Shown piece by piece: positions 62,200 to 64,000 of a stretch of DNA of 64,000 nt (its first letter is position 1; the number at the start of each line of letters is the position of its first letter). Below the pieces are notes generated by a model. That model was not told the DNA's origin and did no database searches. It was given only the letters and a program-made list of their open reading frames with translations. The DNA comes from Bathymodiolus brooksi (Eukaryota; Mollusca; Bivalvia; Mytilida; Modiolidae): the NCBI GenBank assembly GCA_963680875.1, contig OY804580.1:92161353-92225352 (forward strand), read 5' to 3'. A program made the position numbers and the translations under genes.

Positions 62200-62375
62200 C
62201 CACCCCCCAGAATAATTCCAAATCTAATAAAAGAATAGCAGAAACAGTGGCAACACACACATAACCGCTCAATTTTTCTGGTTTGGTGAAAGAACGTCGA
62301 TAAAAAGTGGCGGAATGAAGCAAGCTTAATGTTTTCAAACCTCTTCTTTTTGTTAAATGAAGCTGTCCTGTGAAT
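62200..62375. repeat. dispersed repeat R
   Basis: CCAGAATAATTCCAAATCTA…CTCAATTTTTCTGGTTTGGT then AAAAAGTGGCGGAATGAAGC. Copy 1 has no matching copy at the expected place (near 28980), so one side gained or lost it. Confidence 0.6.
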
Positions 62376-62588
62376 GTTTTTTTTGTTTGCATCTAAGTAA
62401 AATACGATCTTTCACATATCACCGTGGCAGTGATAGCAAGGGTAGATGTTGGTAAAACTAATATTTTCTTACGAACACGACAGTGATAGCCCTTCACCCC
62501 TTTTTTCTTTTAACTGTACGAATGTTGATCTAACATATGTGATTACGAAATCTAGATCAAATGCATGCATAATATAATAGAGCCTCAA

Positions 62589-63130
62589 CAGGCGTTCTTG
62601 AATGTTGCTGTCATATGATCTCAAGTCGACGAACTCTGACACACGTGTATATTTCATGCAGTGAATCATCAAAATGGTGATCATGGACAGTTAATAACAA
62701 CTCCAAGAAAGGCTTTGTTTTTGTATAAGCTGCAATGACACATGTTATAGTAATTACCTATATCGGACAACATGGCGTTGAACCTACAACATGTGATGCG
62801 AAAATTAAATCAAACATATAGGAACGAACGTAAAGTTGCAACAGGAATATCACAGATGATGTTGAACTGTCTTATGCTGGGACCTGAAACTGACGAAATA
62901 TTTAAAATATTTTCAAACTTCTCTAGTCATAGATCATGAAATGAATCATCAAAATGGCGACAATAGTTTATGGTTGATACATATAATAATAAATCTCAAT
63001 AAGGCTTTGTTTTGATAACAATTGTAGTGATGGATGTCAACGCAGTTCCTTATGTTGGGCATGATGGCGTTGAACCTACGGCATGTCTGATTAACATCAC
63101 CTTCAATGCATGCTACATGTTCAATTAGTC
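62589..63130. repeat. 265-bp-type tandem repeat, two units
   Basis: Counterpart of 29484-30240 with one unit fewer: GAATCATCAAAATGGTGATC at 62662 and GAATCATCAAAATGGCGACA at 62943. Confidence 0.75.
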
Positions 63131-63639
63131 TTATCTACTATTACTAATAGTAACATTGATTCCATAATTTATCAGTATAGAAATTGAGATACATGTGTAA
63201 CATCGCACGTTTCTAGTACCAACAACATTCGTTAAGCCTGTTTATAATAATGAACTCTATGATAATATTTACTACTTTTCTATAACTAGAAAGTGGTGAC
63301 TTGTCTATACTGCCCATTAACATATGGTTGTGATTGGACATTGATTAAATCAATTGTAAGTTTTCGATCGGTCCTTGTCACATGATCATGTGACGTCGAG
63401 TATCGCACATTGCATTGCGACGTATTGTGGTCGCCATTTTGCAATTGAAGTATTTAGGAAGGGGTAGATATATGTTCCCTTTGTATTTAAATAGACTAGC
63501 ATATAATGATATGTAAATGAAAATCTTAGAGCTGCGCATTTACTATACAACAGCTGCATTGTATTGCCACAACCGTACAGAGATTCCACATTTAAGATAA
63601 TAAATACCCATCAAATGAAAAACCAGTTTTATTATTTTG

Positions 63640-63790
63640 AGAAGAGATTGACGATACCAAAGCGGTAATCATAATCCGTATATCGAAGAAGAACATACAA
63701 CATAATGGCCAAAAGAAAAGGTACAAAAGGACAAACAACTATCTACAAAATATACAAATAAAGCTAATGATCGAGAATAACTTATGTGAC
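63640..63790 (-). repeat. dispersed repeat Q fragment, duplicated copy
   Basis: Counterpart of 30830-30975: GATTGACGATACCAAAGCGG…GGACAAACAACTATCTACAA. Confidence 0.6.
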
Positions 63791-64000
63791 AAAGACAATA
63801 TTGATGTTTTGTTTTAGAACAGATGTTACAAGTTGTTGCTAACGTGCAGGGATCATGATTTTCTCTATTCATGTATATGGACTACTGTAATAGTTTACAT
63901 GTCATGCAAAGCCATCGTATATCACTCTCTGGTTGCATGAGATCATATTCAAGCTAAAATAAACTATAATTCCTTCCTATTTCTATATCCCGGGTCATAT

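Larger units (their letters stand above)
46198..64000. repeat. segmental duplication, copy 2 (runs off the window)
   Basis: Direct-orientation duplicate of 15572-31190. It starts inside what was the last RGS intron, so the last RGS exon is missing. It is longer than copy 1 because a 2.3-2.7 kb block is triplicated (50540-57960) and about 2.6 kb at 58350-60990 has no counterpart in copy 1. Local similarity by eye is high, with single-base differences every few tens of bases. Confidence 0.93.

Overview
This is animal nuclear DNA, AT-rich (about two thirds A+T by eye), with intron-split exons, abundant decayed transposable elements and no operons. tRNA-derived SINEs with a mollusc-type core (…AACGCCACTTTCAGCAATAT…), Ngaro-type and Penelope-like fragments and several dispersed repeats suggest a marine mollusc, probably a gastropod; that is inference. 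Only one host gene is clear. It is a minus-strand regulator of G-protein signalling (RGS) gene whose five recognised coding exons (15199-20811) join in phase and give about 404 residues with a complete RGS box. Two or three further minus-strand exons just downstream (13880-14761) may belong to a small NTF2-like protein.

Layout. 1-8 kb: a decayed minus-strand Ngaro-type tyrosine-recombinase retrotransposon (gag, RT, RNase H, recombinase, SGNH hydrolase; 2645-6679), with a young 206-bp tandem duplication beyond its 3' side. 8-14 kb: gene-poor DNA with a SINE, a MITE carrying a 33-nt C tract, a possible exon at 12023 and a degenerate repeat field. 14-21 kb: the NTF2-like candidate and the RGS gene. 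21-31 kb: a 44-bp minisatellite, a repeated unit and several SINEs. 31-46 kb: mainly non-genic, with a ladder of about five diverged 0.8-1.4 kb repeats (32.3-38.2 kb), SINEs, a tetranucleotide microsatellite and a hairpin MITE. 46-64 kb: a second, same-orientation copy of the 15.57-31.19 kb segment that runs off the window end.

The main large-scale structure is therefore a direct segmental duplication: about 15572-31190 is repeated at about 46198-64000. The second copy carries an RGS pseudogene that lacks the last exon, has a frameshift in the RGS core exon and has lost splice sites. Inside it, a 2.3-2.7 kb block bounded by the 44-bp minisatellite has been tandemly triplicated (50.54-57.96 kb). 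Each of its first two units carries a different internal deletion.

The two copies act as natural before-and-after pairs. A SINE at 61556 with a 14-bp target-site duplication is missing from the matching site at 28451, and a reverse SINE at 28541 is missing from the matching site near 61908. These insertions are therefore younger than the duplication. I found no CRISPR array, rRNA, functional tRNA or intact transposase.
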